From Verrucomicrobiota bacterium (lineage in GTDB: Bacteria > Verrucomicrobiota > Kiritimatiellia > UBA8416 > JABMPJ01): a DNA stretch of 64,000 bases. Positions 47,440 through 58,081 of the stretch are shown here, piece after piece. A program made the translations under genes and the position numbers. How positions within the stretch are numbered: position 1 is the first letter of the stretch; the number at the start of each line of letters is the position of its first letter. Below the pieces are notes generated by a model. The model saw only the letters and a list, made by a program, of their open reading frames with translations. It was not told the DNA's origin and made no database searches. The stretch is from NCBI GenBank assembly GCA_018648805.1, contig JABGQM010000023.1:1-64000 (forward strand), in the 5' to 3' direction.

Positions 47440-48332
47440 AGCGGGCCGGGCGGCGTGGCGGCGGGGTCGAAGAAGCGGGTCGTGGGATACGCCAGTGCGA
47501 TGTCGTCATGCGCGGCGACCGCGTCCAGGATGGCCTCCCACAGGGCCTCCTCCGATTGACGGCGCTCACGCGGCTTCACAATGTAGCGCAGGGTCAAGAG
47601 CACACCCGAACCACGCACGGAGGTATAGACGATGGGGGTCAGGTTGCGAAAGAAGATCAGGTAGCGCATGGCCGCACGCCGAATCTGCTCCTCGGCACCA
47701 CGCGAAAGGTGTTCGGCTTTCTCTGCCGCAATCGCGCTGAGCAGCTGCTTGGCCTTGCGCCAATCGCTTTCAAACGTCACGAGCACGGGGATCTCGTGCC
47801 AGATGTATTGGAAGCCGGTTTCATAGTTTGAGACCGGCTCGCGCAGGACACGACTGTTGGGGATATGTACGATGCGCCCTGTACTCTGATCCGCATCAAC
47901 CCAGTTCCCGACTTCGACGACACTGAACTGGAAAAGCCGCAGGTCAATCACATCGCCGGAGATATCACCGATCTGAATGCGGTCGCCGGCCTCGAAAGGC
48001 TTGCGCCACAGGATAAAGACCCAGCCGGCCACATTGGCAATCGAGTCATGCATCGCCACGGCCAGGCCGGCACTGGCCAGGCCGAGGAAGGTGGCCAGCG
48101 AATCAAAGGCATGAATCCACACGCGGCCGATCAAGACCAGCGCCACGATGGTGAGCGTATTGACAATGACTCGCCGCCAGTGATGAAAGCGGACCGGGTC
48201 GTCCATGTTGCGCTTCACGACTGAACAGGTCAGGAAACGCACGAGAGCGAAGAGCAGCAGGAGCACCAGGGTTGCCACCATCTTGGCAACGGTGCCCGGG
48301 GAGACCTCAAGCATTTCAATCGGACTCATCAT
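47436..48332 (-). CDS. MscS-family mechanosensitive channel
   Basis: ATG 48332 (AAGGAGG 9 bases upstream) gives 298 residues. Three helices: VAKMVATLVLLLLFALVRFL, RRVIVNTLTIVALVLIGRVWI and the pore helix LATFLGLASAGLAVAMHDSIANVAGWVFI with the Gly/Ala packing of MscS TM3. The beta domain GDRIQIGDISGDVIDLRLF follows. A small-conductance osmotic safety channel. It overlaps the epmB-like gene by 17 bases. Confidence 0.92.
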   Translation of the reverse strand: MMSPIEMLEVSPGTVAKMVATLVLLLLFALVRFLTCSVVKRNMDDPVRFHHWRRVIVNTLTIVALVLIGRVWIHAFDSLATFLGLASAGLAVAMHDSIANVAGWVFILWRKPFEAGDRIQIGDISGDVIDLRLFQFSVVEVGNWVDADQSTGRIVHIPNSRVLREPVSNYETGFQYIWHEIPVLVTFESDWRKAKQLLSAIAAEKAEHLSRGAEEQIRRAAMRYLIFFRNLTPIVYTSVRGSGVLLTLRYIVKPRERRQSEEALWEAILDAVAAHDDIALAYPTTRFFDPAATPPGPL

Positions 48333-49356
48333 AACACGCCCCCTCCTTGCCCACCCGTTCGAGCGGCACCTTACCGGCCGCACCCGGCACATCCGCCACG
48401 AACCGCGGCATCGCCAGGCCGCCTACGGCCCCCCGTAACGCCTCGCTTAAGGCCAGTCCTTCGGCCACGGTCGTATGAAAATGTCCGGTGCCTGCCACCG
48501 GATCACAGAGGAATACGTAGTATGGCCGTATCATGTTCCGTTGCAGACCATTGCACAAATCACGCAGCGTGTCCACGCTGTCGTTGATGCCGCGCAGCAA
48601 CACCGCCTGGTTCGAAACCGGTATGCCCCGACGCACAAGGTGATCGCAGGCCGCCAGCGCCGCGGGCGTGAGCTCCGCGGGATGATTAAACTGGGTGTTG
48701 ACCCAGAGCGGACGGTGGCTCGCCAGCATAGCCGCCATGTCAGCATCGATCCGCATCGGCAAGACGACCGGCACCCGCGTCCCGATCCGAATGACCTCCA
48801 CGTGAGGGATGGCGTGCAGATCGCGTAGCATGTCATCCAGTGTTTCGGTCTCCAGCAGCAGCGGGTCGCCTCCGGACAGAATCACCTCGCGGACAGCCGG
48901 GCGCATCCGGATCGCCTCGCAGGCGGCCTGCCATGCAAGCGCGTCCTGAACATGTCTTTCACGCTGCAGAAGATTCTTACGCGTACAGTGGCGACATGCC
49001 ACCCCGCAGCTGGCCGAGACCAGCACAAGCGCGCGGTCCGGATAGCGCTGTACCACCCCCCTCGTACGCGTGGGATCGAGTTCCTCGAACGGATCAGAGC
49101 GATGGCCCGCGGCCAGCTCACAGACATCCGGCAGGCATTGACGCAAGATCGGATCGGACGCATCCGCGGCGTCGGCAAGGCTCAGGTAGTAGGGTGTAAT
49201 AGCCAACGGATAGCGCGCCGTCACACGCTGCCACTCGGCCAGTCTATCGGGTGTCGCCCATGCCAGGAGCGGCAGGTCCGACACCCGCCGAATGGCATGT
49301 TGCAGCTGCCAACGCCAATCGTTCCATGACGGGTCCCTCTTTTTTCTTCCTCGCAT
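48316..49356 (-). CDS. epmB: KamA-family radical SAM aminomutase, EpmB-like
   Basis: 346 residues, the short form seen in EpmB (KamA is ~415). The radical-SAM cluster is CGVACRHC (CxxxCxxC) in the block SASCGVACRHCTRKN. The PLP-binding Lys is in VPGAAGKVPLER. SGGDPLLLETETLDDML is also typical. EpmB converts lysine to beta-lysine for EF-P modification; neither efp nor epmA is in the window. A lysine 2,3-aminomutase role cannot be excluded. Confidence 0.85.
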   Translation of the reverse strand: MRGRKKRDPSWNDWRWQLQHAIRRVSDLPLLAWATPDRLAEWQRVTARYPLAITPYYLSLADAADASDPILRQCLPDVCELAAGHRSDPFEELDPTRTRGVVQRYPDRALVLVSASCGVACRHCTRKNLLQRERHVQDALAWQAACEAIRMRPAVREVILSGGDPLLLETETLDDMLRDLHAIPHVEVIRIGTRVPVVLPMRIDADMAAMLASHRPLWVNTQFNHPAELTPAALAACDHLVRRGIPVSNQAVLLRGINDSVDTLRDLCNGLQRNMIRPYYVFLCDPVAGTGHFHTTVAEGLALSEALRGAVGGLAMPRFVADVPGAAGKVPLERVGKEGACYDESD

Positions 49357-49394
49357 CGCGTGAATATACGATATTCTCCCAAGAGCAGCAAATC

Positions 49395-50258
49395 ATGGAA
49401 CAGCATATGATCCCCTTACAGATGGACATCCTGCGCGAAAGCGCCGAACGCGTGCGGACTCGACTGGGCCACCCGACGCCCATGGCCGCCGCCATACTGG
49501 GTTCCGGGTGGGGATCTGCGATGGCCGACTGGACCGTGACACACACTATCCCCTACGGCGACATCCCCGTCATGGGCGCGGCCGCCGTCAAGGGACATGC
49601 CGGAGCCCTGCACCTGGCGGAGACCGGAGAGGGCAGCTGCCTGGTCTTCCAGGGACGTCGCCACTTCTATGGCTGTGCGGCGTGGGAGCCGGTGATCTTC
49701 CCGGTCTACCTGGCCCACCAGCTGGGAGCCAGCACGCTGCTCTTGACCAATGCGGCCGGAGGGGTGCGCGCCGACCTGCAACCGGGCGACCTGATGGCGA
49801 TCGACGACCACATCAACGGCATGGGCGCCAACCCCCTATGCGGCCCGCACCACCCCGACCTCGGCCCACGCTTCCCCGACCTGACGCATCTCTACACCCC
49901 GGCGCTGCGCCGGGAGCTCGACGAGAGTGCGACGGCCCGGGACATCCCGTTGAAGCACGGCACCTATCTTGCGGTCAGTGGTCCCTCCTACGAGACCCCG
50001 GCCGAGGTGCGCGCCTACGCGACGATGGGCGCCGATGCGGTCGGTATGTCGACCGTTCCCGAAGCTATTTTGGCCGGGTCGCTTGGCCTACGCGTGGCGG
50101 GCCTCTCCTGCATCACCAACCGGGCAGCCGCGATCGACAACGACGCCCTCTCACACGACGACGTGATCGAGATCACACAGGCAGCCACGCCACGCATGCG
50201 GACCCTCGTGACGACGTTCATGCAGCGCGTGGGCGCCGCCACCGCAACAAAGCGATAA
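49395..50258 (+). CDS. Purine nucleoside phosphorylase (trimeric, class II type)
   Basis: ATG 49395 gives 287 residues. Family motifs: AAILGSGWGS, VKGHAGALHLAE, GRRHFYGCAAW, LTNAAGGVRADLQPGDL, GPSYETPAEVRAYATMGADAVGMSTVPE and the SCITNRAAAID loop. It splits inosine and guanosine with phosphate. It is divergent from the epmB-like gene (38-bp gap) and 8 bp before cca. Confidence 0.95.
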   Translation: MEQHMIPLQMDILRESAERVRTRLGHPTPMAAAILGSGWGSAMADWTVTHTIPYGDIPVMGAAAVKGHAGALHLAETGEGSCLVFQGRRHFYGCAAWEPVIFPVYLAHQLGASTLLLTNAAGGVRADLQPGDLMAIDDHINGMGANPLCGPHHPDLGPRFPDLTHLYTPALRRELDESATARDIPLKHGTYLAVSGPSYETPAEVRAYATMGADAVGMSTVPEAILAGSLGLRVAGLSCITNRAAAIDNDALSHDDVIEITQAATPRMRTLVTTFMQRVGAATATKR

Positions 50259-50266
50259 GAGCCACT

Positions 50267-51613
50267 ATGAGTACCTCCTCACCAGACCCAGCCACGCCGG
50301 GCCAGGCCTACGCCGCCGCCACGGCCGTGGTGGAGCGGCTGGCGGCGCGTGGTTTCACCACCTATTTTGCCGGCGGCTGCGTACGCGACATGCTGTTGGG
50401 CCGCACCCCTGTAGACTACGACATTGCCACCGAAGCGCTACCCGATGTCGTCGAAGGGCTTTTTGAGGGATCCATTACGACGGGCAAGAGTTTTGGTGTC
50501 GTGCGCGTACCGATGGGTGGGTGCGAGATTGAAGTCGCCACCTTTCGCGCCGACCACGGCTACCATGACGGCCGCCACCCCGACCAGGTCACCTTCAGCG
50601 ACGCCGCGACCGATGCCCAACGCCGCGATTTCACGATCAACGCGCTTTTCATGGATGTTCAGCAGGACGGCCGCATCATCGACTATGTTGATGGCCAGGC
50701 AGATCTGGCCCGCCGGGTGGTGCGCTGCGTCGGCGAGCCGGCCGCCCGCTTCGCCGAGGATCACCTCCGACTCTTGCGCGCCGTCCGGTTTGCATCCGTA
50801 TTGGAGTTCGACCTCGACCCCGCCACAGCCGACGCGATCCGGGCAGGGGCCGCCAGCGTGACCGGCGTGGCCGCTGAGCGCGTCCGGGATGAGTTGACGC
50901 GGACCCTGACCGAGTCAGCACGGGCCGGTGATGCCCTGCTGTGCCTGAAGGAGGTCGGCCTGCTCGAACAGCTACTGCCAGAGGTCTGGGCCATGCATGG
51001 CACCCCCCAACCGCCCCAATTTCACCCCGAGGGTGATGTACTGGTTCACACGGCGCTCATGCTCAATCAGATGGAGCACACGTCGCCGCGTCTGGCCTGG
51101 TCGGTTCTGCTGCACGATGTCGGCAAGCCCCCGACCATGACCGACAACACGGACCGCATCCGGTTCAATGGTCACCCCGAGGTGGGCGGCGATATAGCCG
51201 CACAGATTCTGCGACGCCTGCGCTTTGCGAATGACGATATTGATTTCATCGTGGCGTGTGTACGCGGCCACATGCGCACGATGAGTGTGCCCCATATGCG
51301 CCGCGCCACCTTGCGCCGCATGGTGGGGGCGCCCACGTTCCCGGTTGAACTTGAGCTGCACCGACTCGACTGTCTGGGCAGTCATGGGGACCTGACCAAC
51401 TACGACATCCTCGTCGCGTTCGAGAAAGCGATGGCCAACGAGCCGGTCCTGCCACCGCCCTGGATCACGGGACGTGACATCATGGCCCTTGGCGTGCCGG
51501 AGGGACGCCAGGTGGGGTCCTGGCTGCGCGAGGCCTACGAAGCGCAGCTCGAGAGCCGTTTTCCCGACCGCGAATCGCTATGGGCCTGGCTGACCGGTGA
51601 GATTAAGGGCTAG
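50267..51613 (+). CDS. cca: CCA tRNA nucleotidyltransferase / poly(A) polymerase family
   Basis: ATG 50267 gives 448 residues; an apparently longer frame extends back to 49508 but overlaps the phosphorylase and is not coding. The head domain has [24 protein letters not shown], with the DxD metal pair, then [13 protein letters not shown] and [12 protein letters not shown], followed by the RNA-binding [16 protein letters not shown]. An HD-type domain follows ([25 protein letters not shown]). It adds or repairs the CCA end of tRNA. Its stop codon overlaps clpX's. Confidence 0.92.
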   Translation: MSTSSPDPATPGQAYAAATAVVERLAARGFTTYFAGGCVRDMLLGRTPVDYDIATEALPDVVEGLFEGSITTGKSFGVVRVPMGGCEIEVATFRADHGYHDGRHPDQVTFSDAATDAQRRDFTINALFMDVQQDGRIIDYVDGQADLARRVVRCVGEPAARFAEDHLRLLRAVRFASVLEFDLDPATADAIRAGAASVTGVAAERVRDELTRTLTESARAGDALLCLKEVGLLEQLLPEVWAMHGTPQPPQFHPEGDVLVHTALMLNQMEHTSPRLAWSVLLHDVGKPPTMTDNTDRIRFNGHPEVGGDIAAQILRRLRFANDDIDFIVACVRGHMRTMSVPHMRRATLRRMVGAPTFPVELELHRLDCLGSHGDLTNYDILVAFEKAMANEPVLPPPWITGRDIMALGVPEGRQVGSWLREAYEAQLESRFPDRESLWAWLTGEIKG

Positions 51614-52863
51614 GCAATCTTGCGAAGATGCTTGTCGGGCTCGGGAAAGAGTACCTGCCCGGTGACCATCCGCTTGGTGATGCGCAGGGACTTGCCCGTG
51701 ACGCCACGCGGCGCCTCGAACATCACCTCCAGCATGAGCCGCTCAATGATGGCCCGTAGACCCCGTGCACCCGTACCCCGGTCAACCGACTGGTGCGCCA
51801 ACTCGCGCAGGGCACTATCCGTGAAGCTCAGATCAATCCCTTCCATAGCCAGAAGCTTCTGATACTGTCGCACGATACAATTGCGTGGCTTGACCAGGAT
51901 TTCAACAAGCTGGTCCTCGGTCAACTCAGAGAGCGTTGTCACGATGGGCAGCCGCCCGATCAGCTCGGGAATCAGGCCGTACTTGACGAGATCTTCCGGC
52001 TCAACACCCGCATCCCCGTTACCGGCCGCAGGCTTGATCTCGGGCTCCTGGAACCCGATCTGCTGGGCGCCCAGGCGCCGTTTCAGAATGCCCTCCAGCC
52101 CCACGAACGCACCGCCGCAGATGAACAGGATGTGCTCCGTGTTGATCTTGATGTACTCCTGCTGGGGGTGCTTGCGTCCACCACCGGGGGGCACGCGCGC
52201 CATGGTCCCTTCCAGGATCTTGAGGAGGGCTTGTTGCACGCCTTCACCTGAAACATCGCGCGTAATCGACACATTCTCTGTCTTACGACCGATCTTGTCG
52301 ATTTCATCCACGTAGACGATACCGGTCTCGGCCTTGGCCACGTTGCCGTCGGCGCTCTGAATCAGGCTCAGCAGGATATTCTCCACATCCTCGCCAACGT
52401 ACCCGGCCTCAGTCAGTGTGGTCGCATCGACGATGGAGAAAGGTACATCCAGCAGCTTGGCCAGGCTGCGCGCCATGAGCGTCTTACCCGATCCGGTCGG
52501 CCCGATCAGCATGATATTGCTCTTCTCGATCTCGACATCCGCATGCGGGCTGTCGGCGTCGAAGTGCAACTCCTGCTTGAGTCGCTTGTAATGGTTGTGT
52601 ACCGCCACCGACAACACCTTCTTGGTGTAATCGTGCCCAATCACATAGTCATCCAGGTAGGACTTGATTTCGTGAGGCTTGGGCACCACCAGGCTTGGCC
52701 GTACATCCGGCTCGGGTGGTGCCTGCTCTTTGACCAGAAGCCCGTTACAGAGATGAACGCATTCGTCGCAAATGTTGACGCCCGGCCCGGTGACCAGGCC
52801 TTTCACGGCTTCGCGCTGTTTGCCACAGAAGGAGCAGGTTACAGGATCAGATTCTGAACGCAC
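51610..52863 (-). CDS. clpX: ClpX ATPase subunit
   Basis: 417 residues. The N-terminal zinc domain has CSFCGK and CDECVHLC. The AAA+ core has Walker [16 protein letters not shown], Walker [11 protein letters not shown], the ClpP-docking IGF loop (QQIGFQEPE) and [14 protein letters not shown] as sensor 2. It unfolds tagged proteins for ClpP, 2 bp upstream on the same strand, and follows tig and clpP. Confidence 0.98.
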   Translation of the reverse strand: MRSESDPVTCSFCGKQREAVKGLVTGPGVNICDECVHLCNGLLVKEQAPPEPDVRPSLVVPKPHEIKSYLDDYVIGHDYTKKVLSVAVHNHYKRLKQELHFDADSPHADVEIEKSNIMLIGPTGSGKTLMARSLAKLLDVPFSIVDATTLTEAGYVGEDVENILLSLIQSADGNVAKAETGIVYVDEIDKIGRKTENVSITRDVSGEGVQQALLKILEGTMARVPPGGGRKHPQQEYIKINTEHILFICGGAFVGLEGILKRRLGAQQIGFQEPEIKPAAGNGDAGVEPEDLVKYGLIPELIGRLPIVTTLSELTEDQLVEILVKPRNCIVRQYQKLLAMEGIDLSFTDSALRELAHQSVDRGTGARGLRAIIERLMLEVMFEAPRGVTGKSLRITKRMVTGQVLFPEPDKHLRKIA

Positions 52864-52865
52864 GC

Positions 52866-53483
52866 TTAGGCCCCCTTCTCAACACTGGCACTGCTGGTCA
52901 CGACCTCGTCCACCAGTCCGTACGCACACGCATCCGCGGCCGACATAAAGAAGTCACGATCCGTGTCCGCCGCAATCGCATCGATAGCCTTGCCTGTGTG
53001 GTGCGCCAGGATCTCGTTAATCCGGTCACGCAGGCGCAGGATCTCCTTGGCCTGAATACTGATATCCGAGGCCTGGCCCTGCACGCCGCCCCACGGCTGA
53101 TGGATCATGATACGCGCATTCGGCAGCGCATAGCGCTTACCCTCTGCCCCGGCCGTGAGGAGTACCGCGCCCATGCTGGCCGCCTGCCCAATGCAGTAGG
53201 TGGCCACATCACACTTCAGAAACTGGATCGTGTCGTAGATCGCCAGGCCAGCCGTCACCGAGCCTCCCGGTGAATTGACATAGATGCTGATATCCTTCTT
53301 GGCATCTTCGGCCTGCAGGAACAGCAACTGGGCAATGACAAGGTTGCTGATATCATCGTTAATCGGCGTACCGATAAAGAGGATACGATCCTTCAACAAC
53401 CGTGAAAAAATATCATAGGCGCGCTCGCCGCGCCCTGTCTGCTCGATCACCATCGGCACCAACGCTTGATTCTGTATGGTCAT
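52866..53483 (-). CDS. clpP: ClpP protease subunit
   Basis: 205 residues with the catalytic Ser in [14 protein letters not shown], His in [11 protein letters not shown] and Asp in [39 protein letters not shown] is the conserved N-terminus after processing. Between tig and clpX, the usual order. Confidence 0.98.
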   Translation of the reverse strand: MTIQNQALVPMVIEQTGRGERAYDIFSRLLKDRILFIGTPINDDISNLVIAQLLFLQAEDAKKDISIYVNSPGGSVTAGLAIYDTIQFLKCDVATYCIGQAASMGAVLLTAGAEGKRYALPNARIMIHQPWGGVQGQASDISIQAKEILRLRDRINEILAHHTGKAIDAIAADTDRDFFMSAADACAYGLVDEVVTSSASVEKGA

Positions 53484-53540
53484 ACTGTTCCTCTACTCCC
53501 TTGTGTCCACATTTCATATCCCGGCAAACGGCAACCGCCA

Positions 53541-54836
53541 CTACTTAATCTTGGCGTTCTCGAGCAGGAAATCGAGTGTCTTCTCGTCACGGATGTCGCT
53601 CTGCATCCGTTCGATGGCATTGCGCTTCTCCAACTCGCTCCTAAGCTTCTCGGCGGTCATCCCGTATCCCTCCGCCATGCTCTCCAAGCGGCTCTTCAGC
53701 TCGTCCTCCGTCACCGCGATGGACTCCTCTTCAGCGATTCGACTCAGGATGTAGGAGAGCTGGACGCGATCCTTCGAGGCCTCGGTGGCTGTTTCCACGA
53801 TCTGGGCCTGCTGCTGTGCAATCTGGTCACGCGAAGCGCCCTGCATCGCGATCCGCTCCACCATGCTGCGCACCATCATCTCCATCTCCTGCTGCACGAC
53901 GGTCTGGGGCAGATCAAACTTGGCCTTCTTGAGCAGGTACTTCCCACACTCCTCTTTCTGGCGAGACTGTTCCTGCTGTTCGCGGTTCTGCTGGATATCG
54001 TCCTTGATGCGCTGGCGAAGCTCGGCCTCACTCGTCACCTCGAACATCTTGAGAAACGCCTCATCCACCTCCGGCATCTGGCGGGCGCGTCGGGCCTTCA
54101 CGTTGAGCGTGTAGGTGGCCGTCTTGCCGCGCAGGGCCTCGGTGGTAAAGTCATCAGGGAAGACGATCTCGGCCGTCAGCTCATCCCCCACGTGCGCGCC
54201 GAGCAGGGCCTGGTCAACGCCCGGCAGGAACTCACGCTGCCCCAACATCGCCCAGAAATCCACACCATCGTCCAGCTCGGGAGCGTCCGGTGCGATCTCT
54301 TTGACGGCGGTCCCGTCGCACAGACCCTTGTAATCGAGCTTCACGAGGTTTCCATCTTCGAGCGCCCCTTCGTCCTCGTCTTCAAAGCGCGACTGCTGTT
54401 CCATGACGGAGTCGAACGCCTTCTGCACGTCGTCATCGGAGACCGTCACCGCTTGCTGTTTGACCGCTATTTTCATGTACTTCGGAAGCTTGAAGTCAGG
54501 CGGAACATCGATCATCACGTCGAACGAGAGGCCGTCCGTCTTGGAGAAGACGACTTCATTGACCCCCACGATCGAGACCGGGGTGATCTCCTGCTCCGCC
54601 AAGGCCTCACGATAAAAGCGCGGCACCAGGCGTTCCTGGGCCGATTCACTCAGGTCGCGGCCGTACTGCGCCTCGACGACCCGGGCCGGGGCCTTGCCCT
54701 TGCGAAAGCCCGGCACTTTGCCGCCCTTGCGAAACAGGGCCACAAGGTCTTCATAGTCGGCACGAATTTCTTCAGCTGTTGTCGCCACATGCATCAACTT
54801 CCGGCAGGGGCCAGCATCTTCAATTGTCACTTTCAT
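53541..54836 (-). CDS. tig: Trigger factor, ribosome-associated chaperone
   Basis: From ATG 54836 ([10 protein letters not shown]) 431 residues. The ribosome-binding domain carries the [17 protein letters not shown] signature. A divergent FKBP-type domain follows (about 155-245: [16 protein letters not shown]), then the long C-terminal helical arms. It heads the tig-clpP-clpX operon. Confidence 0.96.
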   Translation of the reverse strand: MKVTIEDAGPCRKLMHVATTAEEIRADYEDLVALFRKGGKVPGFRKGKAPARVVEAQYGRDLSESAQERLVPRFYREALAEQEITPVSIVGVNEVVFSKTDGLSFDVMIDVPPDFKLPKYMKIAVKQQAVTVSDDDVQKAFDSVMEQQSRFEDEDEGALEDGNLVKLDYKGLCDGTAVKEIAPDAPELDDGVDFWAMLGQREFLPGVDQALLGAHVGDELTAEIVFPDDFTTEALRGKTATYTLNVKARRARQMPEVDEAFLKMFEVTSEAELRQRIKDDIQQNREQQEQSRQKEECGKYLLKKAKFDLPQTVVQQEMEMMVRSMVERIAMQGASRDQIAQQQAQIVETATEASKDRVQLSYILSRIAEEESIAVTEDELKSRLESMAEGYGMTAEKLRSELEKRNAIERMQSDIRDEKTLDFLLENAKIK

Positions 54837-54875
54837 ATCAGCTCTACGCTCCTCATTCCTCAACCAAAACCACGT

Positions 54876-54904
54876 ATCATAGATCCCAAATCGGCAATCG
54901 GCAA
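54876..54904 (-). promoter_or_regulatory. Candidate promoter of tig-clpP-clpX
   Basis: Minus strand TTGCCG (54904-54899), 17-bp spacer, TATGAT (54881-54876; 5/6), about 40 bp before the tig ATG. Confidence 0.4.
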
Positions 54905-54919
54905 TCCCGCAGTGCGGGA
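54905..54919 (-). terminator. Short hairpin after rho
   Basis: Minus strand TCCCGC-ACT-GCGGGA, a perfect 6-bp stem, 18 bp after the rho stop codon and followed by TTGCCGATTG with no long T-run. It may end rho transcription or be part of the tig promoter region. Confidence 0.35.
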
Positions 54920-54936
54920 CACGTCGACAATCGGTG

Positions 54937-56382
54937 CTACTCCTTCATCGTCATCAGGAACTCAACATTGCTCTTGGTCTTCTTCAAGCGCTTGACGATC
55001 ATCTCCATGGCCTCCACGGACGGCACGCCGTTGATGGCGCGTCGCAGCGTCCAGATCCGGCCCAGCTCGTCGGGATGGAGCAAGAGCTCCTCTTTACGCG
55101 TGCCCGACTTCTCAACGTTGATGGCCGGGAAGACGCGCTTCTCAACCAGGGAGCGGTCCAGGCAGAGCTCGAGATTACCGGTGCCCTTGAACTCCTCAAA
55201 AATGACGTCATCCATGCGGCTACCGGTCTCGACCAGAGCTGTGGCCATGATCGTCAGGCTGCCGCCATCCTCGATGTTGCGTGCCGCGGCGAAGAACCGA
55301 CGCGGCTTGTGCAGGGCGTTGGCATCCACACCGCCCGACAGGATCTTGCCACTGTGAGGCTGCAGGGTGTTGTAGGCGCGCGCCAGGCGCGTAATGCTGT
55401 CGAGCAGGATCACGACATCACGACCACACTCCACCATCCGTTTCGACATTTCGATCACCAGCTCGGCCACCTGTACATGGCGCTCGGGGGTCTCATCAAA
55501 CGTCGAGCTGATCACGTGTGCCTTGGTGTTGCGCTGCATATCGGTGACCTCCTCAGGCCGCTCATCGATCAGCAGAATAATCAGGTGCGCCTCCGGATGG
55601 TTGGCCGATATGCTGTTGGCGATCTTCTGCAGGAGCACGGTCTTACCGGTGCGCGGCGGGGCGACGATCACGCCGCGCTGTCCCTTGCCGATGGGGGTGA
55701 ACAGGTCCATGACCCGCATCGAGATCCCCTCCTGTCCGTTCTCCAGGTTGAGACGCTGATCCGGGAAGATCGGCGTCAGGTTCTCAAAGGGGATCCGACG
55801 GCGCGGACCATTCGTCTCCTGTTCATTGATCTGGTTGACGCGCAGGAGGGCAAAGAAGCGCTCCTTCTCCTTCGGCTCGCGGATCTCACCGGCCACGAGA
55901 TCGCCCGTTCGCAAGGCGAAACGTCGGATCTGGGAGGGAGACACGTAGATATCTTCCGGACAGGGCTGGTAGTTGCTGTACTCTGAGCGCAGGAAACCGA
56001 ACCCATCGGGCAACACCTCCAGCACGCCACGGCTGTTCATGCGACCGCCCTGGCGGGCATGCTCATTCAGGATTTCGAAGATCAGTTCATGCTTCTGCAG
56101 CGCCCCGAGGTCCACCAGGCCCTGCTTATCGGCAAACTCCATCAACTCAGGCACCGGCTTCTCCTGGAGATCAAAGAGGCTCAGCATGGGGCCGTCATTG
56201 CGCGGCTGACGCTGACCCTCGCCTTCGGCATGCTCGCCGGATTCGTCGTGATCCTCACCCCCGTCGCGCACCGGGCGTGTATGGCGCGGCTCCCCTTCGA
56301 TGGCCACGTTGCCGTTCACCTTGCGGCGCCCACGACCGCGTCCGCGTCCACGTGCTCCGCTGTTACCCTTTTTCAAAGCCAT
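54937..56382 (-). CDS. rho: Transcription termination factor Rho
   Basis: 481 residues. A ~50-residue basic and acidic low-complexity N-terminus (Gly/Arg runs, then [16 protein letters not shown]) precedes the RNA-binding domain, with [15 protein letters not shown]. The ATPase core follows, with [16 protein letters not shown] as Walker A (Arg-Thr where many have Lys-Ala), [12 protein letters not shown] and [13 protein letters not shown]. The N-terminal extension resembles those of high-GC or PVC Rho proteins. Starts 1 base into the coaE stop region. Confidence 0.97.
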   Translation of the reverse strand: MALKKGNSGARGRGRGRGRRKVNGNVAIEGEPRHTRPVRDGGEDHDESGEHAEGEGQRQPRNDGPMLSLFDLQEKPVPELMEFADKQGLVDLGALQKHELIFEILNEHARQGGRMNSRGVLEVLPDGFGFLRSEYSNYQPCPEDIYVSPSQIRRFALRTGDLVAGEIREPKEKERFFALLRVNQINEQETNGPRRRIPFENLTPIFPDQRLNLENGQEGISMRVMDLFTPIGKGQRGVIVAPPRTGKTVLLQKIANSISANHPEAHLIILLIDERPEEVTDMQRNTKAHVISSTFDETPERHVQVAELVIEMSKRMVECGRDVVILLDSITRLARAYNTLQPHSGKILSGGVDANALHKPRRFFAAARNIEDGGSLTIMATALVETGSRMDDVIFEEFKGTGNLELCLDRSLVEKRVFPAINVEKSGTRKEELLLHPDELGRIWTLRRAINGVPSVEAMEMIVKRLKKTKSNVEFLMTMKE

Positions 56383-56963
56383 TATCCCTGCCTCCCGATG
56401 CTATTCAATACGCGCTCCACCTGTGCCTCCAGGCCGTCAGCCGAGCCATCATTCCACAGCACGTAGTCAGAACGTGCCGCCTTCTTCCTGCCTGCCCATT
56501 GCGCACCCATACGCACCCGGGCTTCGTTTTCATTCAATCCGCGTCTCAGCAATCGTGCCTTGCGGACCTCACGCGACGCGCCTACGCACACGATCGCATC
56601 CCACCCGCGGTCATAGCCGCCTTCAAAGAGCAGCGGGACGACCACAACGGCTGCGCAGCGCTGCTGCAGCATCCACGCGGTCCATAGCGTCTCTACGGCC
56701 GGATGGACCAAAGCGTTCAGATCCTCCCGCTCCTGGGCGGACGCGAACACACGCGCCCCCAGCAGCCCCCGATCCAGCTCACCCGAGGGGGCCACAATAC
56801 CGGCCCCAAAACGGTCGACCACCGCGTCGTACACGGCCGTGCCCTGCGCCATCGCTTGATGGGCCAGCGCATCGGCTTCACAAACCGCCAGTCCGCGCGC
56901 GGCCATGAACGACGCGGCCAGACTCTTGCCGCAGGCGATGCCGCCGGTAAGCGCGAGTTTCAC
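56382..56963 (-). CDS. coaE: Dephospho-CoA kinase
   Basis: 193 residues. Walker A is [17 protein letters not shown]-type lid residues appear as [15 protein letters not shown]. The [10 protein letters not shown] segment is near residue 35 (family: DADxIAH). Last step of coenzyme A synthesis. Overlaps the rho start by one base. Confidence 0.94.
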   Translation of the reverse strand: MKLALTGGIACGKSLAASFMAARGLAVCEADALAHQAMAQGTAVYDAVVDRFGAGIVAPSGELDRGLLGARVFASAQEREDLNALVHPAVETLWTAWMLQQRCAAVVVVPLLFEGGYDRGWDAIVCVGASREVRKARLLRRGLNENEARVRMGAQWAGRKKAARSDYVLWNDGSADGLEAQVERVLNSIGRQG

Positions 56964-57120
56964 GGTTGGAGGGATAGTATGAATACTGAAAGTGACCTAT
57001 CGCGTACGGGGGAGGGTCTATAGCAACATGGAAAGCCCTGCGGGTGGCAGGATTCAAATAGTAAAGCAGAGATCGCCTCGGCGGTCAATCCCCAATATGA
57101 GGGTTTGCGATGTCCCCGCC

Positions 57121-57152
57121 CACATACCCACATACCCACATACGCACATACG
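57121..57152. repeat. Four tandem 8-bp repeats (CACATACC/G)
   Basis: CACATACC twice, then CACATACG twice, in the gap between coaE and the exonuclease gene. Just upstream of coaE on the minus strand. No function evident. Confidence 0.8.
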
Positions 57153-57161
57153 CATCCAAAA

Positions 57162-58037
57162 CTAACCAAACAGGTCAGGCTCACGCAGGTCACGCGCCAA
57201 ACGGTCAAACCCCAGGCGATCGAAAAGGCCGAGCAGGGCCGTAACATCGGGTGGCGCAACGGCCAGCGCCGCCACATTTTCGGCACACGGAATCGCCAGA
57301 TTCAAGCGGACCATCTTCACGTTGCGTTCTACGCGCTCCCAGTGTTCGCACAGAGACTGCCCGACCTTCTTACCGGCCAGCTCGTCCAGGCGCGCATGCA
57401 GGGCCTCCAGCGATCCGTAGGTCTGCAGCAACGATGTGGCCGTCTTCTTTCCCACGCCCGGCACTCCCTTAATATTGTCGGCCGCATCGCCGATAAGGGC
57501 CAGCCAAGGCACAATCTGATCGGGGCGTACGCCGGTCTTCGCCACCACGCCCGGTGGATCCAGCGCGGCGCCTTTACCCGACATGGGCACCACATGTACG
57601 ACGTCATCCACAGCCTGCAGCAGGTCCTTATCACTGGTCGCGATATAGACAGCGTCCATCCCGCTGCGCTCCCGCCCGGCGATGGCCGCGAGAACGTCGT
57701 CGGCCTCTTCGCCCTCGACACAGATACGGGTGATGCCGGATGCGGCGAGGTAGTCGTCGATCAAAGGGAGCTGCGCGCGCAGTTCATCGGGCATCGTGGC
57801 ACGATTGGCTTTGTACTCCTCAACCAGCTCCGTGCGCTCGGCAGGCAGCCCACCATCGAAGACGACGGCCCAGTGTGTGGCGCCCCACTGCTCGCGCAGG
57901 GACTGCAGCATCCGGATGGAGCCGAAAACCGCATTGGTAGGAACCCCATCGCGGTTCGACATAGCCGGCATCGCGAAGTAGGCCCGGTAGACCAAGCCAA
58001 ACCCATCGACCAGTAGGAGTCTGCGCGCGTCAGCCAT
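57162..58037 (-). CDS. Stand-alone 5'-3' exonuclease (Pol I N-domain/Xni-like)
   Basis: 291 residues covering only the 5'-nuclease domain. LLLVDGFGLVYRAYFAM, AVVFDGGLPAERTELVEEYKANR, ICVEGEEADDVLAAIA and ATSDKDLLQ supply the acidic metal ligands, and GVPGVGKKTATSLLQTYGSLEALHA is the helix-hairpin-helix. No polymerase domain follows, so it is either a flap-endonuclease homologue or the separate exo module beside a polA elsewhere. Confidence 0.9.
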   Translation of the reverse strand: MADARRLLLVDGFGLVYRAYFAMPAMSNRDGVPTNAVFGSIRMLQSLREQWGATHWAVVFDGGLPAERTELVEEYKANRATMPDELRAQLPLIDDYLAASGITRICVEGEEADDVLAAIAGRERSGMDAVYIATSDKDLLQAVDDVVHVVPMSGKGAALDPPGVVAKTGVRPDQIVPWLALIGDAADNIKGVPGVGKKTATSLLQTYGSLEALHARLDELAGKKVGQSLCEHWERVERNVKMVRLNLAIPCAENVAALAVAPPDVTALLGLFDRLGFDRLARDLREPDLFG

Positions 58038-58081
58038 AGTGGGTTATCTGAAAGGTGTGCCGGCCCAGGGGCCGGCGGCGC

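Noticed and set aside
49508..50266. N-terminal extension of cca of about 250 residues
   Set aside because: The extension overlaps the purine nucleoside phosphorylase gene in another frame and is Arg/Gly/Pro-rich noise; the cca family start matches ATG 50267.
53466..54995. 509-residue plus-strand open frame
   Set aside because: Antisense to tig; His/Leu-rich mirror sequence with no family likeness.
56960..57286. Minus-strand 108-residue frame upstream of coaE
   Set aside because: Overlaps the end of the exonuclease gene in another frame and runs through the CACATACC repeats; no ribosome site or domain.
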